Translations under genes and position numbers: made by a program | From: Whitmania pigra | Lineage: Eukaryota; Annelida; Clitellata; Hirudinida; Haemopidae | Reading direction: 5' to 3' | DNA length: 64,000 nt | NCBI GenBank assembly: GCA_021613335.1 | Contig: JAJTWR010000231.1 | Location: 949,501-1,013,500, forward strand | Shown here: piece by piece, positions 33,501 to 45,700 of the stretch | Layout of the letters: every line of letters begins with the position of its first letter | Numbering within the stretch: the first letter of the stretch is position 1 | Notes under the pieces: generated by a model | What the model was told of the DNA's origin: nothing | Databases searched by the model: none | Seen by the model: the letters and a program-made list of their open reading frames with translations, nothing else

Positions 33501-36500
33501 TTACAAATCAGCATCAAATAGACTAGATTTACGTAAAGTCTGAAAAATTTCCTTAAAAAGTCTTTTGTATTCTGGTGGGCTGGTTTCAAAGTGGCCGTCT
33601 GTTGGATCTATAGGAGAAGTGAGATCCAATGATGACTTTGAACAGTGAAAACTTTTTAAAGTTGATATACTGTCAAGGTTATCTTGTGTGGAGCGGTCAG
33701 TTTGACTTGATTTTTGCTTTGCTTCTATTAAAGCCTCATACCTGGTTGATATGATTAAGATTAATATAAGATTAAAGCCAAATTAGCTTCTTATAACATA
33801 GATCTAATATTTTCATAATGATTTTATCGACATCATTGCATCTGGAATAGACAAGAAAAATACTAAAGGTATCAAAGCTCTCATTTAAAAATCAAAAGAC
33901 AAATTTAGCCTTTTATTAAATAGTGGACTACGTCAAAATGTTACCTATCCAGAATAGTGTAGAAATATTTTCTGTATGATATAAGAATTAATGAAAAACA
34001 AAACTGAAAAAGATATATTGTGACAACCTTGTTACAAGTGAATGATACTGTTCTTCAAGTTCAGCCAACAAACTTGATGCCTTTCTCTGCTCCTTTGTTC
34101 TCTGTTCCACATTCCTGTTATTAATGTCAGATGCAATAATAGCACTGCAGACTTCTATGCTAGGTGTCATATCCTCATCAGCTTCAAGACCAATCTTGTT
34201 CAGAGATTCCTGACTTCCATATGCACTACCACCATTCTTAAGTCTTATGAGCCTTCCATGCGGCAAAAAATCTATGTCGCATTCTATTAAAGATTCCTTA
34301 TCAGGATTTAGGAAGGAAGGTCGCACAATCATTTTGGAATTGTTCGCTTCCGTAATTTTAGGTTTCACAGCAGATTGTGCAGCATTCAGTTGATTTTCAA
34401 GTTCATGGATCTCCTTCAGGAGTTTCTCTTCAAGCAGTTTTTGTTCTTGCATAATACTGGTAAAGTCTGATTCTAAGTGTTTTCTTTTGTTTTTTTCAAT
34501 TGTCATTTGCATTTCTAATCTTTTTATGGTCTGTTGTTGTCTACTCCACAAACTACTTGCTTCATCATCAGAATTTAAGGGCATTCCTGAAAATTCATAA
34601 TTAATTCCATCTTTACAAATTCTTGTGAGACTTGGAACACTGGTTGTCCTTTTTCTAATTAAATTGGTGGGACTTTCATATGATTTGGCAGCATATTCTT
34701 CAAGTGAAGATTCCAAGTTAATACATTTTTCTTCCAATTTATGTATAGTTTCATTTAGCCTGTTCAAGTAATATAAAAATGCTTATAACCTAAATACATA
34801 AAAACTAACTTAATTTTAATATTAAATATCCAGCAATAGAAATCACAAGCAGCCTTCAGATTCAAAGCAAAGCAAAAAATTCTATCAAATAAAATGAACA
34901 CTCATATAAATGAGCATTGAAATTGGGGCTGCCCAAATTAACAAATAATTATCCACAATTAATTTAATTCATAATTAAATCTTAATTATTTTCTTTAATT
35001 TACTGAAGCAATGTTGATCTTTAGCATCAAAAATTTTAATTTGTTATTGTTTATTGTGTCAAAAACTGCTGACTCTTAAATCATTTTGGATTTAAGTCAG
35101 ATATTTTTCCAGGCCAAATTCCTTAGTACAGAAATGTATGTTATCTGCAATTGTGTGTTACCACTGTTGATGACTATAGTGAAGAGTCTGTAGGTTAGTG
35201 ACAATGATGACACAATACACTTTAAAGTGGCAGCACTTAATGACTTTCAAAGTAGTGTTGAGAATATGAAGTCACTTGACATCTTGAAAGCTTCAAGAGC
35301 ACTTGATCTACGATTTCAAAGTCTGAAGAGCATAAATAAATAGTCAAAAGAGTAAAAGGGCAAGCCGGTCAACTGACCAACAAACAGCAGATGTGCTAGA
35401 TTCAGCAGCTTTTGAGGCAGATTCTGCAAGACACTTTTTTGATTTTCATATTTGAATTATTCATATAATTTCCTAAATTAAATAAATTTGTTATGACTTA
35501 CATACAGAATGTGTTTTAACATTTACTTAAAATATTTATTTCAACTACTTAGTTCAATGCTAACAATTCCAGAGATTTATTTACATGTTACTTGCTAGAT
35601 TAGTAACGTGACAGCCAGATTTTAACCTATAGCTCTCAGTACGTACATAAAATATAAAATTCTGCAATAGTTGTTGCAGTATAGTTTAAAATTATCGATC
35701 AGTTTTTCAATATTTACACTAAGAAAATTGCTGAAGTGCTGAGAAGACCCAAAAATTCCGAAATCACAAGATCCTCTGCTGCTGGCATATTTTGTATGTA
35801 CAATATTAAGCACACCTGCTATATAATTTAGTTCTATTTTTTTATTTAGCCGAGTTTTTGAGAACCTTATATATCCTAATAGGTTGTGAAGCTACATGAC
35901 AACTAACGACTGTTGCTTACACTGCCATTCGCAGGCACACAACCTTCTGAGGCAATTTGCACGACAAGTGCTTCCATCTCCAAACTTATTTTCAGAGATT
36001 CCAAACTAAGCACTGCTACAATTACTCGCAGTGGTAAATGAAAAGAATATACACTAAAAACTATTGAAATCAGCTTACAAACCTTAATATGGTATCCCTG
36101 TCACATTTTCTATCTTTCATGAGCTGACTGTTCATTCGTTCTAATTCATGTGCATTGCGATCGATGTCTTCATACATATGCAATCTTGATTCATTGACAC
36201 TTTTCAAGACTTCCACTTGTTTCTGAAGCAACTGAGATAATAACACTCATGTACATTCTTGAACATAATGGTCACATTAGTTAGTAATTTATCAAGAAGT
36301 TATGTATTCATGCCTCAATCTCAAGCTTTTGTTCGTTTTGAACGTGCATCATGTGCTGTATCTGGGTTTCCAATGTCTGGTTCCTTTCCAAAAGATTTTT
36401 GCCAAGCTCAGCAGCAAGCTGCAGATCTTTATAATTTGAAAACAAAATTAATTGAGGCATCTTAAAGTAAATTTAAAATAAAAAGGTGTCAGTGACTTAA

Positions 36501-36934
36501 GATTCATAAAAACAGATTTCTTAAATTCCATTTTTAATTTATGAAGCAGAAAGACATGTTAGCTTACAGTCAAGTAAATGATTATTCCTTAATATTTTAT
36601 AAGAAGGAAATAGAACATTAGAGTTATTATTTAAACATGTTTTCAGCTGTACCTCCTCCTTAAATAAATCTGATCATACAATCCTAGTGAACACTTTGTG
36701 TAAATATTTAATTATTTACTGGGTTAAACTTGCAGCATGGCCACTGAATATCCATATTACTACAAGTTATTTTATGATCAACAAATTCACTCATAAAAAA
36801 AAATAAGTCAAAATAATTGAAGCAAAGTCATAACTAATATAATAACAATATATAAGCAAAATTAAAAAAGTTTTCCTACCATCTTCATAAGAATTTGATT
36901 TGAAATCAATATCATTATCAATGTCGGACATCAT
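33501..36934 (-). CDS. cdr2-like: CDR2/CDR2L-like coiled-coil protein (429 aa, 5 exons)
   Basis: Homologue of cerebellar degeneration-related protein 2, a cytoplasmic coiled-coil protein. Exons on the minus strand: 36934-36880, 36426-36314, 36231-36083, 34759-34028, 33741-33501; 430 codons in frame. The conserved N-terminus is DLQLAAELGKNLLERNQTLE. The middle is a long leucine-zipper coiled coil (KQVEVLKSVNESR, LKEIHELENQLNAAQSAV), followed by serine-rich linkers. The C-terminus carries the family signature SPPEYKRLFKEIFQTLRK. Intron 2 seems to use a GC donor (GAG|GCATGA): the frame meets a stop two codons on, no suitable GT exists, and the join reproduces the family sequence. A second ATG at 36931 is equally usable. 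Confidence 0.9.
35860..35955. repeat. Fragment of the dispersed hairpin-type repeat, copy 3
   Basis: Within the long third intron of the CDR2-like gene. ATTCGCAGGCACACAACCT through GCAATTTGCACG matches the right half of the copy at 32265-32430. Confidence 0.4.
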
Positions 36935-37904
36935 TGTGGCCCGCAATACCCTGTAAAAGTTAAATCCATTGGAAATCAATGCCACCATAAAATTCGTTCC
37001 CAAGTTCAATACTCATTTCAAGCAAAACGCTGCAAAGCAAACTTGGAAACATGCAATCTACCAAAATCGATCTGCAATCTACTTAAGCTGTAAGTATAAA
37101 CGGTCCTGGGAAAATAGTTATATTTTATGAAACAAAACGATTAAGAAGTCAACAGCTTGACAGTTAAAGTATAGAAATAAAAAAATACTATTAAAGTAAT
37201 AAAGAACAAACGGCCTACAACCGACCCCTGCTTAGCTAAATCTTGATACTGGAAAGAATATAAATAAGACTATTTAGTTGACTATCCCAGTGCAGCCAAC
37301 GAAGCGAAAGAAGAATGCTTATTTTTCATCTCACGTGCCAAGAAGCTCTTAAAAATCTTGGTTGCATTTAATGTTATTATTTATCAACCTGAAGTATAAT
37401 TAGACATTTTTCCGTAACTTTTAATATCGAAAATACGCCCATAAAACGTAATGCAAATTGCAGGTACGGTTATAGTCAATCCTTTTTTTTTGTATCGAGA
37501 CAGTAAAAGGAACAAATGATTTTCGCATTAAAAATTATTTTAATTTAGGTTTTGGCAATGAGTTTTCGGAAATGAGCTGCTCTTGAGAAGCGTCATATGT
37601 CATTTAATGAATACAACTTCAAGGGGAATTCTTTTTAACGTTTTCAACCATTTCCATTATCAAACTTACTAGTTCAAATGTTTAGTCTGTAAAAATTAGG
37701 GTTGCTTCCTCTCTGCGCTCGGAAGGGATTTATTCACTCGATTTCTCCAGCATAACCATAAGTGCCGCCACCCTGCTCCAGTAAATTATGAAAGCTTCTA
37801 ACATCAATATTTATTACGTGTTAGAAATTTTGAAATTAATGGCTTGCTGCTAATCCACCAATACTATACTGTATTGTTGTAATATTTCTATTAAAGGACC
37901 ATCG

Positions 37905-37991
37905 AATGTGATCTTTTGTTTCGGTCGAACTAGTTAAAACTATGCTTTGTTATCCCAAACTTTCGGTTCGACCGAAACAAAAGATCACATT
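37905..37991. repeat. Perfect 26-bp inverted repeat (hairpin) with a 35-nt loop
   Basis: The left arm 37905-37930 begins AATGTGATCTTTTG and is the exact reverse complement of 37966-37991. The 87-nt unit would fold to a long perfect stem. It may be a tiny fold-back element or a small-RNA precursor; there is no target-site duplication and no open frame. Confidence 0.75.
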
Positions 37992-38067
37992 TTAAAAACT
38001 AAAACTTGAAACAATGATGAATAGACAAATCAACATTACCAGCAATAATTTATCAATTAGCAAGTGA

Positions 38068-38160
38068 TACTACCATGTTTCTCCTAAAATAAGCCCTAGC
38101 ATGATTTTTCAAGATGCTCGTAACATAAGCCTTACTCCGAAAGTAAGCCCTAGTCAGCCG
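38068..38160. repeat. Dispersed repeat of the TGTTTCTCCTAAAATAAGCCC type
   Basis: Has internal repetition: AAAATAAGCCCTAGCATGATTTTTCAAGATGCTCGTAACATAAG is followed by GAAAGTAAGCCCTAG. I recall similar sequence as an interspersed repeat in many animal genomes, but cannot confirm the class here. Confidence 0.4.
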
Positions 38161-38329
38161 ACATTTACGATCGTATCATATGTCTTTTTCAAAACAATAA
38201 TTTGTTGAATTATAATTTAATATCAGTACAATTTTAGTGAAATATTAAAACTTACAGCTTAAATCGCTTGAACATCGCCGTTTATAATAGCTGACCTCTG
38301 CTTATTATACAGGATCATCACTAATTTAA

Positions 38330-38660
38330 CATCAACTCACCTTAAAAACCATATTCATTTTGCAAGCTACTCATCAACTAGAGGCCATCAATTTAAACTA
38401 AGGTCATATTTTTGCGCAATAGACAACACCAAATATTTTTTCACAAATCGAATTATTAACATTTGGAATAAACTACCTAATAGCATCTCAGCTAGCACCT
38501 ATAGTCGCTTCACCTCCCTTCTCAATGAGTATGACTTGTCTCCTTTTCTCGTCTATTACTGATTGAACCTCTCGTTTCTTTTCTCAACGTTTTGTTGTTT
38601 GATAGTGGGCAGGTAAGAGGCTTCGGTCCTCTACCCACTCAATAAAATAAAATAAATAAA
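38330..38660 (+). mobile_element. LINE 3' end (CR1/L2-like) with ATAAA-repeat tail
   Basis: One plus-strand frame reads RGHQFKLRSYFCAIDNTKYF, INIWNKLPNSIS and a stop after FLVYY. This is the typical end of ORF2 in CR1/L2/Jockey-type elements. It is followed by a short 3' UTR and a terminal AATAAAATAAATAAATAAAT microsatellite. It is a 5'-truncated copy, as usual for target-primed insertion. Confidence 0.75.
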
Positions 38661-38960
38661 TAAATAATAAAGTACTGATAATGAAAATTATAATTACTGA
38701 AAGTATTTACAGAGTCACTCGATATCACTCGAACATCGCCGTTTAATTTCCGATTTATGATTTTGTTTAAATTACTAAATGTCTGGTTAAAACTGATCTT
38801 TTAAGCTAAGTGCAACTTTAAGACTGAACACGGGGACATCGCTTCAAGTTGCGCGCGAAGAAATGCTCATTTTGTTTTAAATATTTTAATGAGAGAAGAT
38901 TTGATTGTTTCAGTTACTAGTTACTTATAAATAATTTGACAAAATGGGCAGATGTTAGCT

Positions 38961-39590
38961 GGGGGCCGTCCATAAAGTACGTCACGCTCGAGAGGAAGGG
39001 AGAGTTTAAGAAAGTGTGATAGGGGAGGGGGGTTAACCTATGTATGACGTCACACATATTAGAAAACAACAAATAAATAAATAATAAATTTTCAAAATTT
39101 TATATTTGCAAAATATTTACATTTTTAGCATGCTGATTCTATATGCTTTGACTCGTCCATATTGAAAGATACAACACCAACAGGGACACCCGTCTGACAA
39201 ATGCGGCCCAGCCCCCGAGAGTGTCAGAGGATTTAAAGGGTCGAAACGCTCAAAGGAGTCTCCTTTCTGAGGATTCCTGCCGGAGCTCGGAAAGAGTTTC
39301 ATCTACTATAATCTTTGGAAATGAAGCTCCGAAAATCACGATTAGTTTTGTTTCAGTCAGATCGTTTATCGCTCAGTATTTCTAACAATGTAGAGGTAAT
39401 TTGTGTACATCATTGTATAATGCTTATATTAAAGCATAAACAGGATTGTCAAGAAAAGTTAATAAAATATGAAATAAAATCAAGTCTGATGCTAATGTAT
39501 TTGTGAAAATGGTGGGTCTGAGGTTTGTGACTTACTTTTTAGGGGGGTTTAAAATGGTCTAAAATAGCGTGTCATACTTTATGTCATACC
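38961..39590. mobile_element. Probable DNA-transposon or MITE with GGGGGCCGTCCATAAAGTACG end
   Basis: The left terminus GGGGGCCGTCCATAAAGTAC is a well-known start of a MITE-like family in invertebrates. The right end is poorly preserved (CATACTTTATG near 39580), so the extent is a guess. Confidence 0.35.
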
Positions 39591-40563
39591 TTGGTTGTTA
39601 TCTGCTTCATCTTAACATCATAATTTAAATTGATGGAATTAATACATATGCTTTTTAAAGGTTGCCTTCTTAGTGGGTACTATGCACATTACGGGCATCC
39701 TTTGGCTGCCATTCATTGTTGATTTACTTTTTCCACGTTAATATAAATTTTGATGATGCCAAGAAGAATAAAAAAAGTAAAACTCAAATGCTTCCTTGCC
39801 AAATTTGTCTCATTAATTTCGACTCTTGTTACACATATATGTTTAGGTAAATTATTTAAAATGTCAAATTCCCTGGAAATTAATGAATCTATTGAATATT
39901 TAGGAAAGTTCAAATATGCTTATAAAAATGGATTCATTTCAAATTACAATTTCATTTATTTAAGAAAATGTTTAATAATTTTTCAAAATTAGACATTATT
40001 TAATTTAGGTTAAATATGGTAGAACTAAAAAGTATTTATAGTCTATTAAAGTGATTATATATATATATGTATCCATCGAATAACAAGACCGTTTCGTAAA
40101 TTTGTGTTGTTCGAATCTAGTTTGTTTATTGGGTTAATATAAATCCACGGACGGTCAGTCGAAGCTAGTTTGTTCTCATTTCAAACCTTCAACAGTTTTC
40201 TACAGCGAAAGGTAGTTTAATTACATTAATGATTAAATCGGGTTGTATGTTTGAGGGCTTCTAATATTTATTAGGAAAAAAAAGAAAGTTAACCTCAACA
40301 TTGAATTAGTTTTGAAGTTCTGCTTGACCACTGTAATCAAACTCCGAGTCTTAATCATTTTCATTAGTATAGAATGACAGTTAGTTTAAATATTTAACTG
40401 ATGAGATGTAGTTTGCTCTGATACGTCATTATTTATTACATGATTTCAAGTGGTTGTAGTTACAAAAGCAATGATAATCATCACTTTAAATAGCAATTGC
40501 TTTATGTATGGAAATATGTTAACTTATTAATGGTTTACATTCTAGTGCTAGGGCCCATTTAAA

Positions 40564-42101
40564 ATGAAACGACATCATTCTTATGGGGAAATTGAGCCAA
40601 AATCATTTTCTGGTTTGTAACCTCTTTGATTCATATATATCCATCAATTACTCTGCAAAGTTCCACACCATATTACTACTTTTATAGGTCAATTCAGTCA
40701 GCAACTGGCTACAAAGGTCATGCAAATACAGTCTAAGCGCTATTTTATAGATGTAAAGCAGAATAACAAGACAAAATATTTCAAGCTTTCTGAAGTATGT
40801 ATTTTAAAAATATTTCTAAAGCTCTTAGATGTGATTAAGTTATTGTTCAAAGGTGGAGGAAAATGGACGTAAAAATAAAATCACGCTGGATTTGAAGTCT
40901 GTTGCTGATTTCCATGATCAACTGACAGAATTCAGTGAATTTTATTCATCTTTGGGTATGTTATAGAATGCCTTTTGTTAGAACCAGATATTAGGGTATA
41001 ATGCTCTTATTTAGGGCCACGCAGCTTCTCAGGCGACAGAAGACATTTTGCTAGTCCATTGAAAAGTGAGGTTATAAATTGTGGGGACCGTAGGTTGTAT
41101 CTGGATTTGAAGGAAAATAACAGAGGTCGCTTTCTTAAGGTAGACTAACTTCTTATTTTGATTTATTAAGTTTATCATGCTTTTAAATGTCAGAAGTCTC
41201 AGAAGTTTTCAGAGTTTAACATGCAGGATTTATGGTGAATTAGTACTTAATGCACTGAAATGGTTCATAATGGTTCACTCCATGGTTTGCACACTAAAGT
41301 GAATAAATTGCTCATCTGGAACATGTGATTTTGAGTTCTTGAATAGAGTCATTTCAGAACTAAGATAAAGTATATAGGACTGTAGTGTAAATGGTTAGAT
41401 TTTTTGAAATGCTTGACAGGTGTCATTGACATTTGGGCCGCCTTCATCAGAGAGACACCACATAATAGTGCCAGCCCAAGGCATGATTGATATGAGAGAT
41501 GCTTTGACTGAATTGCTTAGTGAGTTTGGAGCAAAAGAATCTAAAGATGGAAGGAAATGTAATGAAGAACAATTAATTAGTGGAAATGGTGAAGGTCTTT
41601 ATAAAGATGTGGGTGAGTTGACTTGTATGGGGAGCCATGTGCAACAGTTTGGATAAGAACACATTGATGCTGGAAGTTAATTCCATTGGAGACTTGGAGA
41701 TGATTATCACAGATACTCTATTTTTTGCTTGTTATTTGCAGAGATTTGTCTAATATCTTATGCATTTTAATCGTACTTTATTTTTACAGCCAAAGAGGAA
41801 GACAGTGCTGTAAAGATGACATGCGATGAACAGACTTTCAAGTTTGATGTCAGTGAGAACTGCAAAGGAGTGTTTCTGAAAGTTTTTGAGGTTTATTGCT
41901 ATAATTGCTTGACAATTAAAAATAAATTAATAGATATATTAGAATAATTCCTTTTCAGAATGTACTAATTTAAATCACTCAAATAATGTGATTTCTGTCT
42001 TATTTAATTAGGTGAATCGAAATTTTGAGAAATCAATTAGTGTTCCCAAACTGTTTTGGGACCAATTTCTGGATCATTTGAAACATGTCACATCAACGTA
42101 A
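40564..42101 (+). CDS. pura: Pur-alpha single-strand DNA/RNA-binding protein (255 aa, 7 exons)
   Basis: PUR-domain protein that binds purine-rich single-stranded DNA and RNA in transcription, replication and mRNA transport. Exons: 40564-40612, 40688-40794, 40853-40955, 41015-41139, 41420-41612, 41790-41890, 42012-42101; 256 codons. Three PUR repeats are visible: repeat I with IQSKRYFIDVKQNNKTKYFK, repeat II with NCGDRRLYLDLKENNRGRFL followed by IIVPAQGMIDMRDALTELL, and repeat III with CDEQTFKFDVSENCKGVFLK and ISVPKLFWDQFLDHL. The order and the repeat lengths match vertebrate PURA/PURB. It lacks their glycine-rich N-terminus and Gln-rich tail. A polyadenylation signal follows at 42241. Confidence 0.95.
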
Positions 42102-42240
42102 ATCAGGGTCATTCCTCAACATTTTTGCATGCACAAACAGTTATTGACAGGAGGCATCTTTGTTTTTCCTTGTTAAATGAATTCAAGTTAATGAATAACT
42201 TTCAAATGTTTGGTTTTATGAGTGCTTTTATATGTTGTCA

Positions 42241-42246
42241 AATAAA
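42241..42246 (+). terminator. Polyadenylation signal of PURA
   Basis: AATAAA 140 bp after the PURA stop codon, in the gap before the convergent TXNDC11 gene. Confidence 0.6.
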
Positions 42247-42768
42247 AATCTTCCATATCATGATTGAGTCTCTATCCAATCTGTATTTTATGAGATTGTA
42301 TTGAGCAAGGGAATTCAGAGCTTTGAGGCCTGGGCCATTTACAAAATTTAGGAGGCCCAACAAACAACCAAGTTATGTCTATAATGATTTAAATTTATTA
42401 CCATTTGGAGGCCCCACACATGCAGAAGCTCTTCTGCCCCCATTAACAAGCTTTAATATTAATGAATGAGGAAACTTGGAGTGTAACAGTTCTAGCAACC
42501 TGTTTGGCATTTATTGCACATTTTATTTACAATGACAAATCAGCTTCTATTGCAGACAATAGGGCAAAGTTCAATTTACAAGATCTATTAGGATCTGAGT
42601 TAGATTGAAAGGTCACAAGATATTTTGGTATGCATTGACTCAATTCCTTGGAATAAATCCAGCAGAAAGAATGCCCACTTTTAAGAATGTGGATTAATAA
42701 TTCAATGTTAACTCTGGTTATTCATTCAACAACAACAAAAAACAGTTTGTAGTTGCAAGGCACCTCAG

Positions 42769-45700
42769 TTAACATCTTGGAAGAAGCTTCAGTTTTGACC
42801 TGTACATATCATACTTTGTTGTCAGGAATGAAATCTTATGTTTTTCTAGAAAGTTGCCAGTAATGGGCTGATGTAAAATCTTGAACAAGAATTTTGCAAC
42901 TTCCAATTGAAGCAGCTTCTTGTTATGCTCCCTCTTTATGCAATTTTGTGCATGGAGATCAAGGGCATTTTTGGATAAAATGTAGTTAATGAGATTAATT
43001 TTTGTAAATATTGACTTCAACTTTACACGCAGCTTCATTAGGTTTAGTTTAACACATTCCTTGTCACAAAGATTGGTCAATGCATGGAGTCCTTTCTGAT
43101 TTGTGTGATGCAGGATGAATTTTATGAGTAGTGACAGGCTTCTTGGGTTATGTTTGGAATAAGGAAAGCTTTCATTGTCTCTGGATTAAAATTAATGAAA
43201 ATAGCAGAATTTATGCTTCACAAACACTTTTGTGCACAAACCTGGTGAATAAGACAACAGCTGGATAATAGGGGGAAGAATGCTTTTGAGAAATGTCATT
43301 TGAATCTGCATCAACCCTGAGAAATAAAAGCAACTAAAATGATTTGCTCATCAATATGAACTTTGTTAAAGGGGTGAGTACCTTGCAAAACTTAAACCAG
43401 GGAAATGGCCAAATTGTTCTGCTAGTGTTATGAAAATATGAGCAAAAGTTGAGCAAAAGCCACACCACTTTGAATAATAAAGCATTACGACCATCTGAAA
43501 AATTAATAATAAATATTATGATTAATACTCTGATGTCTAAACTATGTAAATGCCCCAATTGCTCCTTACAGCAAGCACTTATTATTAATTACAAGCATTA
43601 GACTACTTTTTAATAAGTTTGCTTAGAGAGACCTTGTGACCATCAAAAACAAATTCATCAAAATTAGATGAGGTAATTTGTGCAATGGAAGACTTTATCT
43701 CTTGGGTTTCTCGATTTCGAAAATGGCTTGGGATTGAATAACTTTTTTGGTGATTCATTATGAAGTGCACTTTAGAAAAATAATTTTGTTGATTTCAACT
43801 AATTCTTCAAAAACCATTATTTTTATATCACTAACCTATAGATGATTCAGAAACATAGTCGAACTTGTGCAAAATTTCTTTCTAAAAAATGAATATTACC
43901 TACTTGTAAATGCACTTAATAGTACAAAGACCCAAGTTACTACCTTAACGTCTGTAAACAGCAAGGTTGGAGTGGAGAGTTTCGGAAATCCCAGATTGTT
44001 AATGAAAGCATAATTCTCAAAAAAATCAAGAACGTAAAATCTGATAGATTGATTATTATGGCATCCACTACCAATGAAGCCACTAGGATACAGATAATTC
44101 TCCTTCATCACTTGTGTTGAATGGTTACTGTAGAGCCATCCATTAGCAAAATATTTTAACCACTTGGAGCATGCTTCTGGATCTAAACTATATGTTTTAT
44201 TTTCATAAGAAATCCTTTGCCTTATACTTTTCCCGAAATCAGCATTCCTTTTTTTCCCACTACAAATTGTCATTGACGGTTGAACAGAATATGACAGTTG
44301 CACATCAAAACATGTTGGCATGCCACTCTTGATACTATTTTTAGCATACAATAACATGAGATATTTGTAAAATTTAGTCTCTGTGAAGAAAAAGCATGGA
44401 TTGGATTCTCCTGCATATGTTTCTAAGCAAACATCATTCCAGATTTCAGTAATAAACATGCAGCAGATTTGTCTTTGTTTTTTATCAGAAATTTCAAGTG
44501 GAACATGAAGAGTTTGGCTTCTGCAATGCTGTTGGAGAACAATGGTCTGTTCTTTGTCTTCTAGCAAAAGCTGCTCAACAAATGCATTCCAAATTGGTTC
44601 AGTTTCATTGCATCCATAATATGTGAATGAAACTTTCTGCATCTACATCATAATAAAGAGTACATAATAAAGGTTATCTGCTATCAAAGTATTTAACAAC
44701 CAACTTCAAAAAAGGCTTCATGCTGTAGAGATAAAGGATAATAAGGGAGAAATAACAGGAGGGCAGGACCTTTTTTAAGCTCATTAGATAAAACAAGGCT
44801 TTTCATTCTGGATAGTTGAAGCCATTTTAATGAAAGCTTTAAAAAATAATAATTTCATCAATCATTACATTTGGCTTTAAATACATATATTATGTGGATA
44901 TTAGTTGTAATACCTCTCCTTTATTAATGTTGATCCACTGGAAAATATCTTCAGAGGACGCATTAGATGAAAAGGCATAGGTCTTGAATAAAATATGTTT
45001 TTTGCATGATTGACTCAAACATTTATCATTATAAATGGAAAAAAGAAATCATTAATAATTTTGTGAAATATCCACTAATATGTGAAACATTTAGCATTCG
45101 AATGAAAATAAAAAATAACATGATAACGTATAATAAAATTATAAATAAAATCAAAAACAATTACATCTTTAAATTTCATAAAGAAATAATATCAAATATA
45201 TTTACATTAACACATTTGTTTCCCTTGACTAGAGACATTGATGATACTGAATGCAGTGAATTCAGGGATGCAACCGAAGAGTTTGTGGTGAGGGCAAATC
45301 TCAAAACATTTGCTGAATCTAAATTTAGAAAAACAAATACAAATCTTTACTAATTAACTTGAAAATATATAAAAAAAAATTAATTAAGCAAACGTTTATA
45401 ATGACGGAATTATCTACTAAAGCAAAAGCCACATGATGTTTTCAAGTGTAATTTTCATTAAATGCTATTAATTAACCTGCTTCAATGAACTTTAGAGCAG
45501 TTAAATAAAACTGGTCAAATCCCACAGGCTCATAAGTCGATGCAAAATTGAAAAATGCTATGGCAGAAGTCTGGAAAAAAGTTATTCTTCCAATCTCAGT
45601 AAAAATGCTTCCTTTCGATTTGGAAATATGAAATAATAACCTCATGCCTGGTTAAGAAGCTCATCAGATGTTCCTTTGAGTTAATGACTTCAACAGGGTC

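Larger units (their letters stand above)
36935..40563. other. Spacer between CDR2-like and PURA, with several repeats but no gene
   Basis: Contains, in order: the 26-bp perfect inverted repeat at 37905-37991, a dispersed repeat near 38068-38160, a LINE 3' end at 38330-38660, and a DNA-transposon end at 38961. Small open frames at 39315, 39713 and 39750 have no supporting context. The promoters of the two flanking, diverging genes should lie at its two ends. Confidence 0.45.

Noticed and set aside
39713..39992. Overlapping open frames on both strands as a small gene
   Set aside because: AT-rich chance frames without splice partners or recognisable motifs.
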